Of a stretch of 53,327 nt of DNA, positions 1 through 8,916 are shown one piece after another (within the stretch, counting starts at the first letter, position 1; each line of letters opens with the position of its first letter). The stretch is taken from positions 1 through 53,327 of the forward strand of contig NZ_BCWY01000068.1 in the NCBI RefSeq assembly GCF_001894825.1, in the 5' to 3' direction. The notes beneath the pieces are model-generated. The model did no database searches, was not told the DNA's origin, and worked only from the letters and a program-made list of their open reading frames with translations. Made by a program: the position numbers and the translations under genes. The DNA comes from Rhodococcus jostii NBRC 16295 (GTDB lineage: Bacteria; Actinomycetota; Actinomycetes; Mycobacteriales; Mycobacteriaceae).

Positions 1-340
1 GCGCGTCGAGGGAATCCTGAGCGTGGTACGGCATGACGATGTATGGCCGCCCGTTGTCGGTGACGCCGACTTGGAGGACATTGACGACGTTGGGGTGTCC
101 GGTCAGCCTGCCCGCCGCGCGCTGCTCGCGCAGGAACCGTTCCCGGTTCTGCTCGTCGAGGTCGGCGGTGAGAACCTTGACCGCAACGGTGCGGTCGAGC
201 GCCGCCTGGGTGCAGCGGTAGACGACGCCGAAACCACCGCGCCCGATCTCTTGTGCGTCCTCGAAGCCGGCAGCCGCCAGATCCGCCGCGACCGAACCCG
301 ACGCGGCGCGTTGCGTCGCGAAGGGATCGATGTCAGTCAT
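1..340 (-). CDS. Ser/Thr protein kinase, PknK-type, N-terminal part (runs off the window)
   Basis: The reading frame starts at the ATG ending at 340 and leaves the window at base 1, so only about 113 residues are visible. The protein begins MTDIDPFATQ and then shows the glycine-rich ATP loop (IGRGGFGVVYRC, about residues 33-44), the VAIK-type lysine (TVAVKVL) and an ERFLREQRAAGRLTGHPN stretch typical of the kinase N-lobe. This matches the start of actinobacterial PknK/LuxR-type kinases, which phosphorylate Ser/Thr residues and link to transcription control. The catalytic loop and any C-terminal domain lie outside, so the subfamily is an inference from the N-lobe. Confidence 0.85.
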   Translation of the reverse strand, partial: MTDIDPFATQRAASGSVAADLAAAGFEDAQEIGRGGFGVVYRCTQAALDRTVAVKVLTADLDEQNRERFLREQRAAGRLTGHPNVVNVLQVGVTDNGRPYIVMPYHAQDSLDA

Positions 341-1012
341 CGACTACATCGATTCTTCCGGTCCGAGCCACTGTCGAAGAAGTACACCACCGCTGGCCTC
401 TCGAGGATGTACTAAGGGTAACGCTCCACCCCTAGCCGGTGCCTGACTTTCTATGCCCACGGGGCTAGTCGTAAGACAAGGGATCAGAGGTAGTTCCCGG
501 CGACATTCCTCGCGAGCAGCGGGATGTGCCCGGGGACCGTCCGTCGACCCGTAAAGGGCCTAACTTGACCACCCCGACGTCCTTTGTTTCGACGAGTTTT
601 GCCGGCAGGACCCGGAGTGATCCTTCCGGGTGCCCGAGTCCCGAACTGAGACGCCTCGAGTTGCCGATCCCGGACTCCTTTCGACACCAGGGTGGACGTG
701 GCCTAGCGACAGTCAGCGGTCGAGGCTTCGAGGTGGTCGGTCAGGGGCGACTCGGTAGTGGCGGCGGCTTCGTCGGTCCACCTCGGTCACGAGCATTGGA
801 TTCGAAGTCCACGTCGGTGCGTTGCGCTTCGAGGGTCCGGGGCACCGAGCGGTCGCACTTGAATCCGGTCTGGGAGGCTCTTCGCGCCGACGACGGCGCG
901 TTGCACCACCGGTTGCTGTCGCTCCGGATGGAGGCCGGCCTCCCCGAGGAGGTCTCCGCGCTGCGGGTGTTCGAGGTGATCGCGTAGATGGACGGCAAGA
1001 ACCGCGGCCTGG
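341..1012. other. Intergenic stretch, no confident gene
   Basis: No convincing complete gene is seen. A plus-strand reading frame ending at 987 has a plausible protein-like tail (LLSLRMEAGLPEEVSALRV), which may be the 3' end of a decayed gene, but nothing recognisable precedes it. The kinase promoter must lie in the left part. Confidence 0.4.
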
Positions 1013-1423
1013 GTGAGCGCTCTGGCCTGGGAAGATGACACGTCCCGGGAGGGTGTGGGCGAGGTGATATCGGCGGGGTCGGCGAGGGGTTGGCGGATTT
1101 CGCTGGGGGTGTGCGGGGGCCTGCTGCTGGGGTTCTTCTGCTCTCTGCCGGCGGTGATCTTGTGGCAGCACTACGGCAATGTTCCGCGGCCGCGGGTGTA
1201 TCCGCACGGTTCGTTCACCTCGTTCGGGCCTGATCCGCCGCCGGCCTCGTATTGGGTGAGCTGGGCGGGACCAGCGGTTGTGGTGGTGGCGTGCGGTGTG
1301 ATGGCGGTTCCGTGGCGGCTCGCACGGCAGTTCGGCCTGTCGTTGGTGTGCGCGTTCGTGCCGATGGCGGCAATGGTGGCGTGGTTCATGATCGGGATGG
1401 AACTGTTCTTCACCCCCGACTGA
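1013..1423 (+). CDS. Small membrane protein, unknown function
   Basis: A 136-residue protein with three likely membrane segments, about residues 29-51 (ISLGVCGGLLLGFFCSLPAV), 80-100 (WAGPAVVVVACGVMAV) and 108-129 (LSLVCAFVPMAAMVAWFMIG). The GTG at 1013 is the furthest upstream start; a later start near residue 20 would keep all membrane segments. It ends 5 bp before the end of the decayed Clp-domain gene on the other strand, so the two are convergent. I do not recognise the family. Confidence 0.55.
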   Translation: MSALAWEDDTSREGVGEVISAGSARGWRISLGVCGGLLLGFFCSLPAVILWQHYGNVPRPRVYPHGSFTSFGPDPPPASYWVSWAGPAVVVVACGVMAVPWRLARQFGLSLVCAFVPMAAMVAWFMIGMELFFTPD

Positions 1424-1428
1424 ACCTG

Positions 1429-2019
1429 CTATTCGGGTTGTTCGAGGGCGTCGGTGATGCGGTCGTGGACCGGAGGTTTCGAGGTTCTGGCCGGCGGTGC
1501 GGGCGGCAGCGTGGGCGCGGGTGTGTTCGTCGGCGTTGAGCCGGATGGGGATGCGGTGTGCGGGGCCTGGGGTGGGTTGCTGGGCCGGTTCGTGTCTGAG
1601 GTGCTCACGCATTTCGCTGATGCTGAGGGTTGCAAGGTCGGTGAGGATTTGAGCGCTGGTGGAGGCGGGGTCGTCGAGCAGGGCCAGGAGGAGGTGGTCG
1701 GTGCCGATTTCTTCGTGCCCGAGCAGGGCGGTCTGGCGCAGGCTGCCCTCGAGGACTTTCTTCGTTTTCGGGGTGAATGGGATGTGCCCGGCGGTCGGGG
1801 CGGAGCCCGCCGGTGAGCTGACACTGTCGAGCTTGCTCTCGAGTGCCGGGGCGGTGACACCCCACGAGGTTAGCGCTGCCGCTCCGGGTCCGCCGGCGTC
1901 GAAGATCTGGGGCGGGCAGGTGTTCGGTGCCGACGGAGTTCTGGTGGTGGGCGCGGGCGGCACCGGCGGCGAGGGGTGACCACCTGACGGGCTTGATCGG
2001 AGAATCTGTCGAACACCAT
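1429..2019 (-). pseudogene. Clp N-terminal-domain protein, frameshifted
   Basis: The start (MVFDRFSDQARQVV) is the first Clp repeat motif as in ClpC N-domains. A later frame carries the second repeat: IPFTPKTKKVLEGSLRQTAL followed by GHEEIGTDHLLLALLDD. The reading has to change frame about three times: just after QVVT (near 1975), near NSVGTEHL (around 1930), and near the C-terminus, where the natural end DRITDALEQPE is in another frame (near 1470). Intact relatives are about 190-residue adaptor-like proteins without ATPase domains. This copy cannot make the full protein as read, unless the indels are sequence errors. Confidence 0.8.
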
Positions 2020-2409
2020 GACGCGCTCCCTCCCCAGGCGTCGCCGCGAGCGACGCGAACCGCTGCTGAATTCCCTGCTGTTCATTCTGAGGGGTCCTGG
2101 GGCGGTGTGTAGGTGGTTATGAGGTGGGATCAACGCGACGTCGACGCTTGCAAGCGCAATGGTGTTGTGACCTGGTGTGATGACATGTCTCCGGGTTGCT
2201 ATCTTCCGGTGTGGGTGGTGGGGGTGTGTTGGACGCCGGCGGCGTGGTGCGGGCGGTGGGGCGGGCGGGCCGGGTACCGGTTTTGCCCGATTTTCAACCC
2301 GTCTTGAATAATGTTGGTATGTAATTACTTTCGATATCACATTGTTGTGTGGATAATGTCAGTGTTTGGGCGCCACTGGAGTTTGTTGAACTTCGAATAA
2401 GGTTGTCGC
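2020..2409. other. Intergenic region, AT-richer than surroundings
   Basis: No gene is supported. The stretch around 2300-2420 is clearly richer in A+T (for example ataatgttggtatgtaatta) than the rest of the window. It probably contains the promoter of the Clp-domain pseudogene or the 3' flank of the small hypothetical gene. Confidence 0.4.
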
Positions 2410-2778
2410 TTATTGCATTTCGGGTTTTACGTCTTTTCGGGGTGCGAGTTTCGGAACGTCGTGAAATCGGTACCGGACACGCAGGAGCATCTTTTCGATG
2501 TCGAGATGACCGTCTGATTCCGCCTGTTCGATCATGTCGACGAAGTTCGCTTCCCAGTCCTCCGGGGCATCCGGCGTCGTCGATAGCTCTGCCTCGAGGT
2601 GGTGCAGGTCAACCCACAGTTCTCCACGTCGCCACCGCGCGAAGGTTGAGAGCCGTCCCACACGGCGAATTCGGCAACTCGCCCCTCGATCGATGATGGC
2701 GTCGAGACCGGCGGGATCGCCGGTCCAGGCGATCCACGCGGTGGGGGCCGAATGGTGTGCGTTGATGAACAGCCGCAT
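2410..2778 (-). CDS. Hypothetical protein, 122 aa
   Basis: The chosen ATG at 2778 (MRLFINAHHSAPTAW) has a GGGAGA ribosome-binding site just upstream; the longer frame that extends to 2925 has no such site and a non-coding-like composition. The protein is soluble, rich in Trp and acidic residues in the middle (LWVDLHHLEAELSTTPDAPE), and has no motif I recognise. It lies upstream-to-downstream of nothing obvious: its start is 187 bp from the SDR stop on the same strand. Confidence 0.5.
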   Translation of the reverse strand: MRLFINAHHSAPTAWIAWTGDPAGLDAIIDRGASCRIRRVGRLSTFARWRRGELWVDLHHLEAELSTTPDAPEDWEANFVDMIEQAESDGHLDIEKMLLRVRYRFHDVPKLAPRKDVKPEMQ

Positions 2779-2965
2779 TTTGGATCTCCCGGTCGGTGTC
2801 GCGCCGGTGCATGGCGACAGCTGGGGCTGAAGGCATAGGCCGAGGCGGTCTCCACTCGATGAGGTGTTCTTCCCCAGGGGGCCGACCCTGTTCGGATCAG
2901 CAGTGTGGGTGGTTGCTACCCGCACGCCTGGGTGTTGTGGTCTGCCCCTCCGGACGGAAGGCGGG

Positions 2966-3715
2966 TCAGAATCCTGCGCCGGCGGTCAGGCCTCCGTCGA
3001 TGATGTACTCGCCTCCGGTGCAGTAGCTCGATTCGTCGCTGGCGAGGAAGAGCACGAGGTTGGTGACCTCGCCGGGTTGGCCGTAGCGGGGGATGGGCAT
3101 GGTCGCGACCAGGGGGTTGTCGTCGGCGGGGTCGTCTGTTGAGGTGCTGCCGATCATGGGTGTGGATACCGCGCCGGGATGGACGGAGTTGACCCGGATC
3201 TGTGCCGCGGCCAGTTCCAGTGCGGCGCTGCGTGTGATGCCGCGGATGGCGAATTTGCTGGCGCTGTAGGCGGATACTCCGGCGCCGCCGACGATCCCGT
3301 TCACCGAGGAGATATTGACGATCGATCCGCCGGGGTTCATCGCCCGGCTCGCGTACTTCAGTCCGATCCATTGGGAGACGACGTTGACGTCGAGGATGGT
3401 TGTGAAGTCGGCGACGTCCATGTCGTTGATGGTGTCGAATCGCAGTATTCCGGCGTTGTTGACCAGGATGTCGAGTCCGCCGAAGTCGGTGGTGGCGCGT
3501 TCGACGATCTCGGCCCAGCCGGCCTCGCTGGTGACGTCGTGCGGGACGAACGTGCAGTGTGTGCCCAGTTCCTTCTGGAGCACTGTGCCTTCCTCTTCGA
3601 GGACGTCGCCGAAGACGACGTTGGCTCCCGCCTCCACGAACCTTCGCACGTGAGAGGCGCCCATTCCTCTGGCGCCTCCGGTGATCACGGCCACCTTGTT
3701 CTCGAGTCGTCCCAT
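2966..3715 (-). CDS. Short-chain dehydrogenase/reductase (hydroxysteroid-dehydrogenase-like)
   Basis: A 249-residue classical SDR, an NAD(P)-dependent oxidoreductase of hydroxyl/keto groups in the cytoplasm. It shows the Rossmann motif TGGARGMG near residues 11-18, NNAG in the LDILVNNAGIL segment, the catalytic Ser in NISSVNG and the YxxxK pair in SAYSASKFA. The C-terminus SSYCTGGEYIIDGGLTAG is typical of 3alpha/20beta-hydroxysteroid dehydrogenases. The ATG at 3715 has an AGGAGA site upstream. It follows the reductase gene (start 5081) on the same strand with 190 bp between, so both may serve steroid or terpenoid oxidation. The substrate is an inference. Confidence 0.9.
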   Translation of the reverse strand: MGRLENKVAVITGGARGMGASHVRRFVEAGANVVFGDVLEEEGTVLQKELGTHCTFVPHDVTSEAGWAEIVERATTDFGGLDILVNNAGILRFDTINDMDVADFTTILDVNVVSQWIGLKYASRAMNPGGSIVNISSVNGIVGGAGVSAYSASKFAIRGITRSAALELAAAQIRVNSVHPGAVSTPMIGSTSTDDPADDNPLVATMPIPRYGQPGEVTNLVLFLASDESSYCTGGEYIIDGGLTAGAGF

Positions 3716-3905
3716 TTTCCGGTCTCCTGTCTGTCCGATGATGATGGTGGTGAGTAACGATGGCGCACTGGCATTTGCGTGCGAGTGCGGCGTGGTCGTG
3801 TGCAGTCCACTCCGTCCAGCCCGCTGCAGGCGGTATCCGGGCTGCCGCCGGATCGACACAAAGGATCCAGCCGTCGTCGCGGGCGTCACGCCGAAATGTC
3901 TCCCG

Positions 3906-5081
3906 CTAGCTGCGCTCGACGAGGACGCAGCGTGCCCCGGTGAAGATGGTGGGCATGCATTTGTTGCAGTGGATACACAGTGATCGTGTCTGCGCGTCAC
4001 GCGCTATCCTGCTGACCAGGTCCGGTTCGCGCAGCAGTGCCCTGGCCATCGCCACGAATTCGAATCCCTCCGCCATCGCGGTGTCCATGCCGACCCGATC
4101 GGTGACCCCGCCCAGCAGGACCAGCGGCAGCGTCACGGCCGCGCGGATCTGCCGGGCGTGCTCGAGCATGAACAGGTCCTGATACGGGTAGGAGTGGAGC
4201 ATCTGCTTGCCGATCAGCTGCACCCCGAGCCGCACCGGTTGCGGCATGACGGCCGCGAACTCGCGGACCGGGGCGTCGCCCTTGAACAGATACATCGGGT
4301 TGAGCAGCGAGCTACCCATGGTCAGTTCCAGCGCATCGACGCTGCCGTCGGCCTCGAGCCACTGCGCCACCGGAATGGCCTCGTCGATCCAGAATCCGCC
4401 GGGGACGCCGTCGTCCATGTTGAGCTTGGCGAGGATCGCGACCTTCCCGCCCACCGCGGCGCGCACGGTGCGCGCCGTCTCCAGCACCACCCGGGCCCGG
4501 TTCTCCAGCGACCCACCGTAGGAGTCCCTGCGGTGGTTCAGTTTCGGGCTCAAAAACGAGCTCGCGAAATAGTTGTGGCCGAAGTGGATCTCGACGGCGT
4601 CGAATCCCGATTCCACCGCGAGCCGCGCGGCGGCCCCGTGCGCGTCGGTGATCCGCGCGATGTCCTCGACGGTCGCGCTGCGGATCATCCGCATGCTCAA
4701 CGGGTTGAAGGAGCGGGACGGGGCAAGCGCCGGGAAGCCGGTGGACTTCTGATTCGCGACCGGCCCCGCGTGCCCGAGCTGGGCGGAGGCCGCCGCGCCC
4801 TCGGCGTGGATGGCATCGGTGAGCCGTCGCAGCCCGGGCACCGCGTCGGGCCGCATCCACAGCTGCCCGTACTCGGTGCGTCCCTCCGGCGCGACCGCGC
4901 AGTACGCGACCGTCGACATCCCCACCCCGCCCGCGCTCGGACGCCGATGGAACTCGATGAGTTCGTCGGTGACGAGGGCGTTCGGGGTCTTGCCCTCGAA
5001 CGTCGCCGATTTGATGATCCGGTTGCGCAGGGTCAGCGGGCCGAGTCTGGCGGGGGCGAGGATGTCGGGAGCAGTGGTCAA
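3906..5081 (-). CDS. NADH:flavin oxidoreductase, old yellow enzyme family
   Basis: A 391-residue FMN TIM-barrel ene-reductase, predicted to reduce activated C=C bonds. It shows LGPLTLRNRIIKSATFEG at the start, QLGHAG, the active-site segment IHFGHNYFASSFLSPKLN, the FMN-phosphate loops LLGGVTDR and MARALLREPD, and a C-terminal Cys cluster (CIHCNKC then GARC) like the 4Fe-4S ligands of 2,4-dienoyl-CoA reductases. The family's additional FAD/NADPH domain is absent, as in stand-alone members. The start is taken as TTG at 5081 (LTTAPDILAPARL) with an AAAAGG site. The TetR gene at 5518 is divergent, suggesting local control. Confidence 0.88.
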   Translation of the reverse strand: MTTAPDILAPARLGPLTLRNRIIKSATFEGKTPNALVTDELIEFHRRPSAGGVGMSTVAYCAVAPEGRTEYGQLWMRPDAVPGLRRLTDAIHAEGAAASAQLGHAGPVANQKSTGFPALAPSRSFNPLSMRMIRSATVEDIARITDAHGAAARLAVESGFDAVEIHFGHNYFASSFLSPKLNHRRDSYGGSLENRARVVLETARTVRAAVGGKVAILAKLNMDDGVPGGFWIDEAIPVAQWLEADGSVDALELTMGSSLLNPMYLFKGDAPVREFAAVMPQPVRLGVQLIGKQMLHSYPYQDLFMLEHARQIRAAVTLPLVLLGGVTDRVGMDTAMAEGFEFVAMARALLREPDLVSRIARDAQTRSLCIHCNKCMPTIFTGARCVLVERS

Positions 5082-5517
5082 CGGTGTGCCTTTTCGTGGA
5101 GGAGTTCGTAGAAGTTTCGCCCCGCCCCGTCGACCGGCCCGGTGTTCGTTCGGAGCCGTGTTGGCCACCTTCAGGGGAGGGTCACGGCCGTTTCGGGGTG
5201 ATAGCGGCGACCGGTTCGTGGTGGTCACCGCGGTCCGCGACGATTGCGACCGGCGCTGGCGTTCATCAGAAAGGGGGAGGACGAGCTTTATCTGACACCT
5301 GGTTTTCCCTTCGCTGCGCGGGTGCACTGACTTGTGGTGCAGCACGTGTTGGTCGTACGGAGGCCACAATGGTCGTTGTCGCGGCCGGAAACGCGGTGCC
5401 GTCCGGGGGTGCTTGTTCACCGATGGTGATCGGGGTGTGGCCCGGTCACGCCGGTGTGTGTACACTGTACACATCGTGGTTGGTTGTGTCATTACTCGCC
5501 GGAGAAGATTGCAGACG
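5082..5517. other. Divergent promoter region between reductase and TetR gene
   Basis: A 436-bp gap between two divergent genes. It contains the palindromic operator listed at 5457-5473 close to the TetR start. No other gene is supported. Confidence 0.6.
5457..5473. promoter_or_regulatory. Perfect palindrome, probable TetR operator
   Basis: The sequence TGTGTACACTGTACACA reads as two 8-bp arms around a single central C. It sits 45 bp before the TetR-family start codon and in the divergent promoter region of the old-yellow-enzyme gene. Such a site is the usual target of the adjacent TetR repressor; the assignment is inference from position and symmetry. Confidence 0.7.
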
Positions 5518-6186
5518 ATGAAGAAGTCGCTGACAAGAGATCGAATTGCGCAGGCTGGCATTGCGATTGCCGATGCGGAGGGGATCGGTGCGGTGTCGAT
5601 GCGTCGGGTCGCGGCCGCCCTTGCGGTCTCGACCATGGCGTCATATCGCCATGTCAAGGACCGCGACGACCTCGTGGTGGCGATGGTCGACGCCATCACA
5701 GGACAGACTCAGATGCCCACCGGCCCCGAGGCGACCTGGCGGGAGATGACCAGAACCATGGCGCTGGCCGATTGGCACGCCTTCGCGCAACACCCCTGGT
5801 TGATCGAGGTGTGGTCGACTACCCGCCGGCGGATGGACATGGCCTCCCTCGACCAGCTCGAACTCGTCCTGGAAAGCCTGGAACGAGCAGGAATGGACCG
5901 GACCGCGGGCTCTACCGTCATCTTCGGTGTCGCGGGCCTGACCCTCGGGATGGCGGCACTGATGATCGAAGACCCGGCGATCGAGGTCGCCTCGGGCATG
6001 GAGCTCGGCGAGTGGCGACGCCAGGTGGGATCGGACTTGGGCGATCGCCTCCGCGAGACCCACGGGCGGGCCACCCGATTCATGTCGGACCTGCACGAAC
6101 ACGCCGGATACGCCACCTTCGTCGAGGTGCTGGAGAGCTTTCTGGACGGTGTCGCGGCCCGCCACGGCGCGGCGCTCAAAGCCTGA
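5518..6186 (+). CDS. TetR-family transcriptional regulator
   Basis: A 222-residue regulator. The N-terminal helix-turn-helix (LTRDRIAQAGIAIADAEG, then SMRRVAAALAVSTMASYRHV, about residues 4-45) binds DNA, and the remainder resembles the TetR_C ligand and dimer domain. The ATG at 5518 begins MKKSLTRDRIA; a longer upstream extension to 5332 has no family support. A perfect palindrome lies just upstream, and the divergent reductase is the likely target along with itself. The inducer is unknown. Confidence 0.9.
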   Translation: MKKSLTRDRIAQAGIAIADAEGIGAVSMRRVAAALAVSTMASYRHVKDRDDLVVAMVDAITGQTQMPTGPEATWREMTRTMALADWHAFAQHPWLIEVWSTTRRRMDMASLDQLELVLESLERAGMDRTAGSTVIFGVAGLTLGMAALMIEDPAIEVASGMELGEWRRQVGSDLGDRLRETHGRATRFMSDLHEHAGYATFVEVLESFLDGVAARHGAALKA

Positions 6187-6283
6187 CCGAGTCGGTGACC
6201 GGAACCGGCGCAGCGCCGTCCCGATCGAGTACGACCACAGATGCACCACTGCAACGCGTCCCAAGCCGAAGGGGAGCCCGAGT

Positions 6284-7066
6284 ATGCACGCAGGAGAACC
6301 CTCGGAGACGGGTCTGGTCGTCTCCACCCTCGACCGGGTGTCCTTGATCCTCGACAGCTTCCGCAGCGCACCGCGCCTGACGCTGACCACATTGTCTCGC
6401 CGCACCGGAATCCCGCGAACGAGCACGCATCGGATGCTCGAGCAACTGGTGCGAATGGGTTGGATCTGCCGCAGCGGCGTCGAGTACGAACTCGGGGGAA
6501 AGCTGGTCGAGATGGGGATGCTCGCCCCGTACCAGATCAAGTTGGAGTACGTGGTGGAGCCGCTGCTGAGCGAGTTGCACCGCGTCACGGGGCATGTCGT
6601 GCATCTCGGTGTCCTCGACGGCAACAATGTGCTCTATCTCCAGAAGATCGCCGACCGGGCTGGCCCGGACCTCCAGACGCGGATCGGAGGGCGTATCCCC
6701 GCACGGTCGTCGACGATCGGGAAGGCACTATTCGCAGCCGCACCCCGACGAGAACAGGTGGATGCCGGCGTTCATGCGGAATCAGACAGCGGTCGGCAAC
6801 ACGGTGTTGCCTTCGGAACGTGCACCTCCGGGCTCAATTGTATTGGGGTGCGCATCGGTTCGATGGGCGGAGCGGAGGTGGGCTTGTCCGTCAGCGGGCC
6901 GACGGGGCAGGTGAAGTTCGAGAGGCAGCAGGTTGCACCTGTGCGACTGGCCGCTGCGGCCATCGCGCAGTACTTCGATCTGACCGGCTCGATCCGCCGT
7001 CATCTCGACGCCGGATCGTTGCAGCGGGCCGATAGCGGCCGTGGCGACCGGTCTACCTGGCGATAG
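6284..7066 (+). CDS. IclR-family transcriptional regulator (copy 1)
   Basis: A 260-residue regulator starting at ATG 6284 (MHAGEPSETG), with a GGGGAG site upstream. The winged helix covers about residues 14-75 (STLDRVSLILDSF, LSRRTGIPRTSTHRMLEQL). The effector domain follows with HVVHLGVLDGNNVLYLQKI and the loop RIPARSSTIGKALFAA. It is a close paralogue of the IclR gene at 13795, sharing most of the DNA-binding helix. Both sit beside an old-yellow-enzyme gene, so they may control related catabolic genes; ligands are unknown. Its residues around 160-175 are slightly shorter than common IclR proteins. Confidence 0.9.
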   Translation: MHAGEPSETGLVVSTLDRVSLILDSFRSAPRLTLTTLSRRTGIPRTSTHRMLEQLVRMGWICRSGVEYELGGKLVEMGMLAPYQIKLEYVVEPLLSELHRVTGHVVHLGVLDGNNVLYLQKIADRAGPDLQTRIGGRIPARSSTIGKALFAAAPRREQVDAGVHAESDSGRQHGVAFGTCTSGLNCIGVRIGSMGGAEVGLSVSGPTGQVKFERQQVAPVRLAAAAIAQYFDLTGSIRRHLDAGSLQRADSGRGDRSTWR

Positions 7067-7217
7067 TCCGCTCATCGGAAGCGGGAGTTGTCCGCACGGC
7101 GAACCGATGACACGGTGTGGCGACGCCATCGGGTCTGCTGGCAAGCCAAGGAAATCAGAGCACACCTGTTCCGCACTACAACGCTGCGCGTATGGCACCA
7201 AGTGAAAGGAAACCCAC

Positions 7218-8741
7218 ATGGGGAACGTGATACCCCCACTTCGCTCCCACCGAGGACTGATACGCCGGAAGGCGGTTGCCTTCAAGCACTTCGCGGTCAT
7301 CGGTGTAATCGGCACCGTAGCTGTGGCGAGCGTGGCGTGCAGCGCTGTCGGCGTTGCCCACGCCGCGCCGACGGGCGGATCGTCTGATTGGCCGGCCGGC
7401 TCGCCGTCAGAATGGCTGAATGGGCTGTTGTCGGACTTACCGAGCGGCTCGTCCACCGGTTCGTCCACCGGGCACGGACAGAGTGTGCTGGCCACCGATG
7501 GTCAACGCAAACTCGAAGCGCTCGCCCGGCAGATTCTCGGAACCGAGGTCGTCCGGGATCAGATCACCCAGGTTCAGGCGCTCTACGCCGCCGACCCCCG
7601 GGGCTCGACACCGGCGGGGAAGGCAACCATCGACCGTGCGGCCAATTAGATTGCAGCGGCCGCGGTCCAGTACGGGCTCAGCGAAAACCCGGACGATCCG
7701 GTTCTGATGTGGGCGATCACCGCGCCGCACGAGTTCTCGGGCCTGAGCATGCCCCGCTCCGGGTACGGCATCGAGAACCCGGACAATGTCTACCGGCAAG
7801 CGACCGTCGCGGGGAACGCTTCCTATGAGATCCGAGGCAAGATCACCCAGCCCGGACCTGTCGAGCTGCATTTCGAGCTACGGGACGCGGTTCCCGGGAC
7901 AACGGTCCTCAACAACGAGGCCGGCAAGACGATCGGAGCCTTGAGCAGCGACCAGATCACGGTGGGAGTCGACGGCTCGTTCGTCGTCACCGTCGACTCC
8001 AGGCAGGTGGACGGGCGCCAGAACCATCTGCCCATCCCAGCAGAGACAACGTCGTTCCTCGTCGTGCGCGACCTGCTCAACGACTGGTCGCGGGAGAACC
8101 CGGTCCAGCTGGACATCACGCGAGTGTCCGGACCCCCGATAGCCGCACCGAAGAGCGTCGACCAACTGGCCGCCCGCTCGGCGGAGATCCTGTCGAAGAT
8201 GGCACCGTTCTGGTTGTCCTACTTCAACCAGTACCTCTACGCGGCGGCACCCGCGAATGTGTTCAGCCCCGTGCGTGAAAGGCCGGGGGGACGGGGGCTT
8301 TCGACCAACGGGTGGTTCGATCTTGCCGACGATCAGGCTCTCGTTGCGACCGTGGACCCCGTCGGCGCCAAGTCTATGGGAATCCAGATCACGGACCCCT
8401 GGGGAGTGGCGTACGAGTACCGCGACCGCACGAGCAGCCTCAACACCACCCAGTCCAAGCCGAACCCCGACGGAACCTACACCTTCGTCATCTCGAAGAA
8501 CGACCCCGGTGTATTCAACTGGCTGGACCCCGAGGGACACGGATCCGGGATGCTCGCGGTCCGCTGGCAGGCCATGACCGGCCCACCCACACCAGGATCC
8601 GCGGTGCGCGAGGTGAAGGTCGTGAAGGCAGACCAACTACGGGAAACCCTCTCTCCCGCCACCATCTTCGTGAACCCGGGCGAGAGAGCCGCGCAACAAC
8701 GCGAGCGGGCGGCGAACTTTGATCGTCGAATGACCGGATAA
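7218..8741 (+). pseudogene. Secreted DUF1214-type protein interrupted by an in-frame amber codon
   Basis: One frame from ATG 7218 to the stop at 8741 is broken only by TAG at 7647-7649 (AAT TAG ATT, where CAG is expected). Restored, it is a 507-residue protein. The N-terminus is a signal peptide (VIGVIGTVAVASVACSAVGV then AHA). The part after the stop has the features of DUF1214 proteins: SYEIRGKI, NGWFDLADDQALVATVDPVG, MGIQITDPWGVAYEYRDRTS and YTFVISKNDPGVFNWLDPEG. The family function is poorly known. AAAGGA lies before the start. A 12-bp-arm hairpin follows the gene. The single nonsense change with an otherwise intact frame looks recent, or it is read through. Confidence 0.82.
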
Positions 8742-8801
8742 GACCAGGCCGGGCCGCGCGCCGACGCCGTCCCGGAAATCCAGGCCCAGCCGAAAAACCG
8801 A

Positions 8802-8845
8802 CAGGCCCGAGGAGCGGACATCGACAATCCCGTTCCTCGGGCCTG
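8802..8845. terminator. Strong hairpin between convergent genes
   Basis: CAGGCCCGAGGA and TCCTCGGGCCTG form perfect 12-bp arms around a 20-base loop, 60 bp after the DUF1214 gene and before the 3' end of the epoxide-hydrolase pseudogene on the other strand. This is the expected place for a bidirectional terminator. No clear T-run follows. Confidence 0.6.
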
Positions 8846-8916
8846 CGGCATGAAAGGCCTGATCTCTGCTCCGGTGCGCGCTGTAGCAGCGCCGTTCTTG
8901 CCGGCCATGCCCCAGG

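Noticed and set aside
713..1963. Long 416-residue minus-strand frame
   Set aside because: Only its first part (1475-1930) carries Clp-domain homology; the rest is an Arg/His/Pro-rich antisense shadow of the plus-strand membrane gene at 1013.
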